From CAZEPJ01 sp964514105 (GTDB taxonomy: Bacteria; Desulfobacterota; Desulfocorpusculales; Desulfocorpusculum), in contig CAZEPJ010000030.1 of the NCBI GenBank assembly GCA_964514105.1, positions 1-51,583 of the forward strand: DNA of 51,583 nt, written 5' to 3'. Below the pieces are notes generated by a model. That model saw only the letters and a list, made by a program, of their open reading frames with translations, was not told the origin of the DNA and searched no databases. Made by a program: the position numbers and the translations under genes. Position 1 is the stretch's first letter. Each line of letters begins with the position of its first letter. Positions 51,020 to 51,583 of the stretch are shown piece by piece.

Positions 51020-51472
51020 ATGATTCAGGCCCTCTGGGAGATCATCGAGCCTGTGGTGACCTCCGAGGGCATGGAGCTAGTGGAGCTGGAGTTCCAAAGG
51101 GAGGCTCACGGATGGGTCCTGCGACTCTTCATAGATCGGGAAGGGGGGGTGACCGTCAGGGACTGCGCGGAGATCAGCCAACAGGTGAGTCACTTGCTGG
51201 ACGTGAAGGACCCCATTGACCGTCGCTATCACCTGGAGGTCTCCTCGCCTGGGCTGGAGAGGCCCATTCGCAAGCTGGAGGACTTCAAGAAGTTCCTGGG
51301 ACAGAAGGTCAAGATAGCCCTCCCGTCGGGGGGAAAGAGGCGCAAGGTGGTTCAGGGGACCCTTGTGGACGTCGAGGGGGACAGGATATTGGTGGACTGC
51401 GGTCTCGAGGTGATCAGGGTCCCGCTGGAGGGCATAGTCAAGGCCCGACTCGTCTACCCGTGGGGGGATTGA
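51020..51472 (+). CDS. rimP: Ribosome maturation factor RimP
   Basis: A 150-residue RimP, needed for 30S subunit maturation. Typical residues include EPVVTSEGMELVELEF, LRLFIDREGGVTVRDCAEISQQVSHLLD and YHLEVSSPGLERPI (N-terminal domain) and the C-terminal SH3-like domain with GQKVKIALPSGGKRRKVVQGTLVDVEGD. ATG 51005 (MEARAM) is an in-frame alternative only 15 bases upstream; neither has a strong ribosome site. It is followed 23 bases later by nusA, the conserved rimP-nusA order. Confidence 0.95.
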   Translation: MIQALWEIIEPVVTSEGMELVELEFQREAHGWVLRLFIDREGGVTVRDCAEISQQVSHLLDVKDPIDRRYHLEVSSPGLERPIRKLEDFKKFLGQKVKIALPSGGKRRKVVQGTLVDVEGDRILVDCGLEVIRVPLEGIVKARLVYPWGD

Positions 51473-51495
51473 TACACCAAAGGAGTCAGGTGAGG

Positions 51496-51583
51496 ATGCA
51501 ACTCAACCTCAGCCAGGTCATCGAACAGGTCGGGAAGGAAAAGGGGATAGACAAGGAGGTGCTAATCGCCGCCTTGGAGGAGG
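51496..51583 (+). CDS. nusA: Transcription termination/antitermination factor NusA, N-terminal fragment
   Basis: Only the first 29 codons are inside the window; the gene runs past the right edge. MQLNLSQVIEQVGKEKGIDKEVLIAALEE is the start of the NusA N-terminal domain. AGGAG lies 10 bases before the ATG; a GTG 6 bases earlier is in frame. Its position directly after rimP confirms the assignment. Confidence 0.93.
   Translation, partial: MQLNLSQVIEQVGKEKGIDKEVLIAALEE

Overview
The window is a high-GC Gram-negative bacterial chromosome segment. Gram-negative markers are an AsmA-family protein, an AMIN-domain amidase, a lipoprotein amidase, an EpmA homologue and TRAP transporter parts. A tungsten-type aldehyde ferredoxin oxidoreductase (AOR), a PflX-type radical SAM protein, several polyferredoxin-like proteins and a corrinoid/Fe-S domain protein point to an anaerobic or microaerobic life. 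A Desulfobacterota-like (old deltaproteobacterial) or similar high-GC lineage fits best, but this is inference from gene content only. No phage, IS element, CRISPR array or rRNA operon was seen.

Layout. (1) 1-9.7 kb, minus strand: a histidine-utilisation operon, transcribed hutH, hutU, hutI, cyclodeaminase, formiminotransferase, then a second divergent urocanase-like gene (hutU2) and a second divergent imidazolonepropionase-like gene (hutI2). A promoter with three palindromic GATGCATC octamers just downstream lies before hutH. (2) 9.8-11 kb: a lipoprotein amidase and tRNA-Arg(TCT). (3) 11-15.3 kb, minus: a TAXI-type TRAP transporter with an FAD amino-acid-oxidase-like enzyme. Interleaved divergent promoters separate it from a ThDP enzyme and an Asp/Glu-racemase-family protein (15.3-17.8 kb, plus). 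(4) 17.7-24.1 kb: gamma carbonic anhydrase-like protein, SRPBCC protein, ClpB behind a perfect inverted repeat, radical SAM protein, cupin, a small unknown protein and an AhpD-like protein. (5) 24.8-29.1 kb, plus: ferredoxin, AOR, a remarkable D-glutamate cyclase/MurD-like fusion and a Cys-containing small protein. (6) 29.1-35.2 kb, minus: a complete dipeptide ABC operon (dppABCDF-like) with its own promoter and a terminator between the binding protein and the permeases. (7) 35.2-42.4 kb, mostly plus: MaoC-like hydratase, winged-helix-like polyferredoxin, EpmA, exported small protein, serine acetyltransferase, CDF transporter and acyl-CoA synthetase. (8) 42.4-46.7 kb, minus: HD hydrolase, AsmA protein, a mini corrinoid/Fe-S protein, CBS-pair protein and a zinc-ribbon-like protein. 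(9) 47-51.6 kb: AmiC-like amidase, PflX-like radical SAM protein, PrmA-like methyltransferase, tRNA-Gly(CCC), an intrinsic terminator, rimP and the start of nusA.

How the genes work together. The hut operon should take L-histidine through urocanate, imidazolonepropionate and formiminoglutamate to glutamate, passing the formimino group to tetrahydrofolate. The extra hutU2/hutI2 pair keeps the folds but has changed active-site motifs in both proteins, so it probably serves a histidine-like substrate such as a ring-modified urocanate. The dpp and TRAP systems import peptides and small organic acids or amino acids, matching an amino-acid-oxidising heterotroph.

The strongest candidates for something undescribed are the hutU2/hutI2 pair and the D-glutamate cyclase fused to a MurD-like module. 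The latter lacks the MurD C-terminal domain and has altered ATP and metal-binding residues. The mini CFeSP-like protein, the triple-palindrome hut operator candidate and the clpB inverted repeat are also worth checking. All functions are read from sequence motifs by eye; no database search was run.
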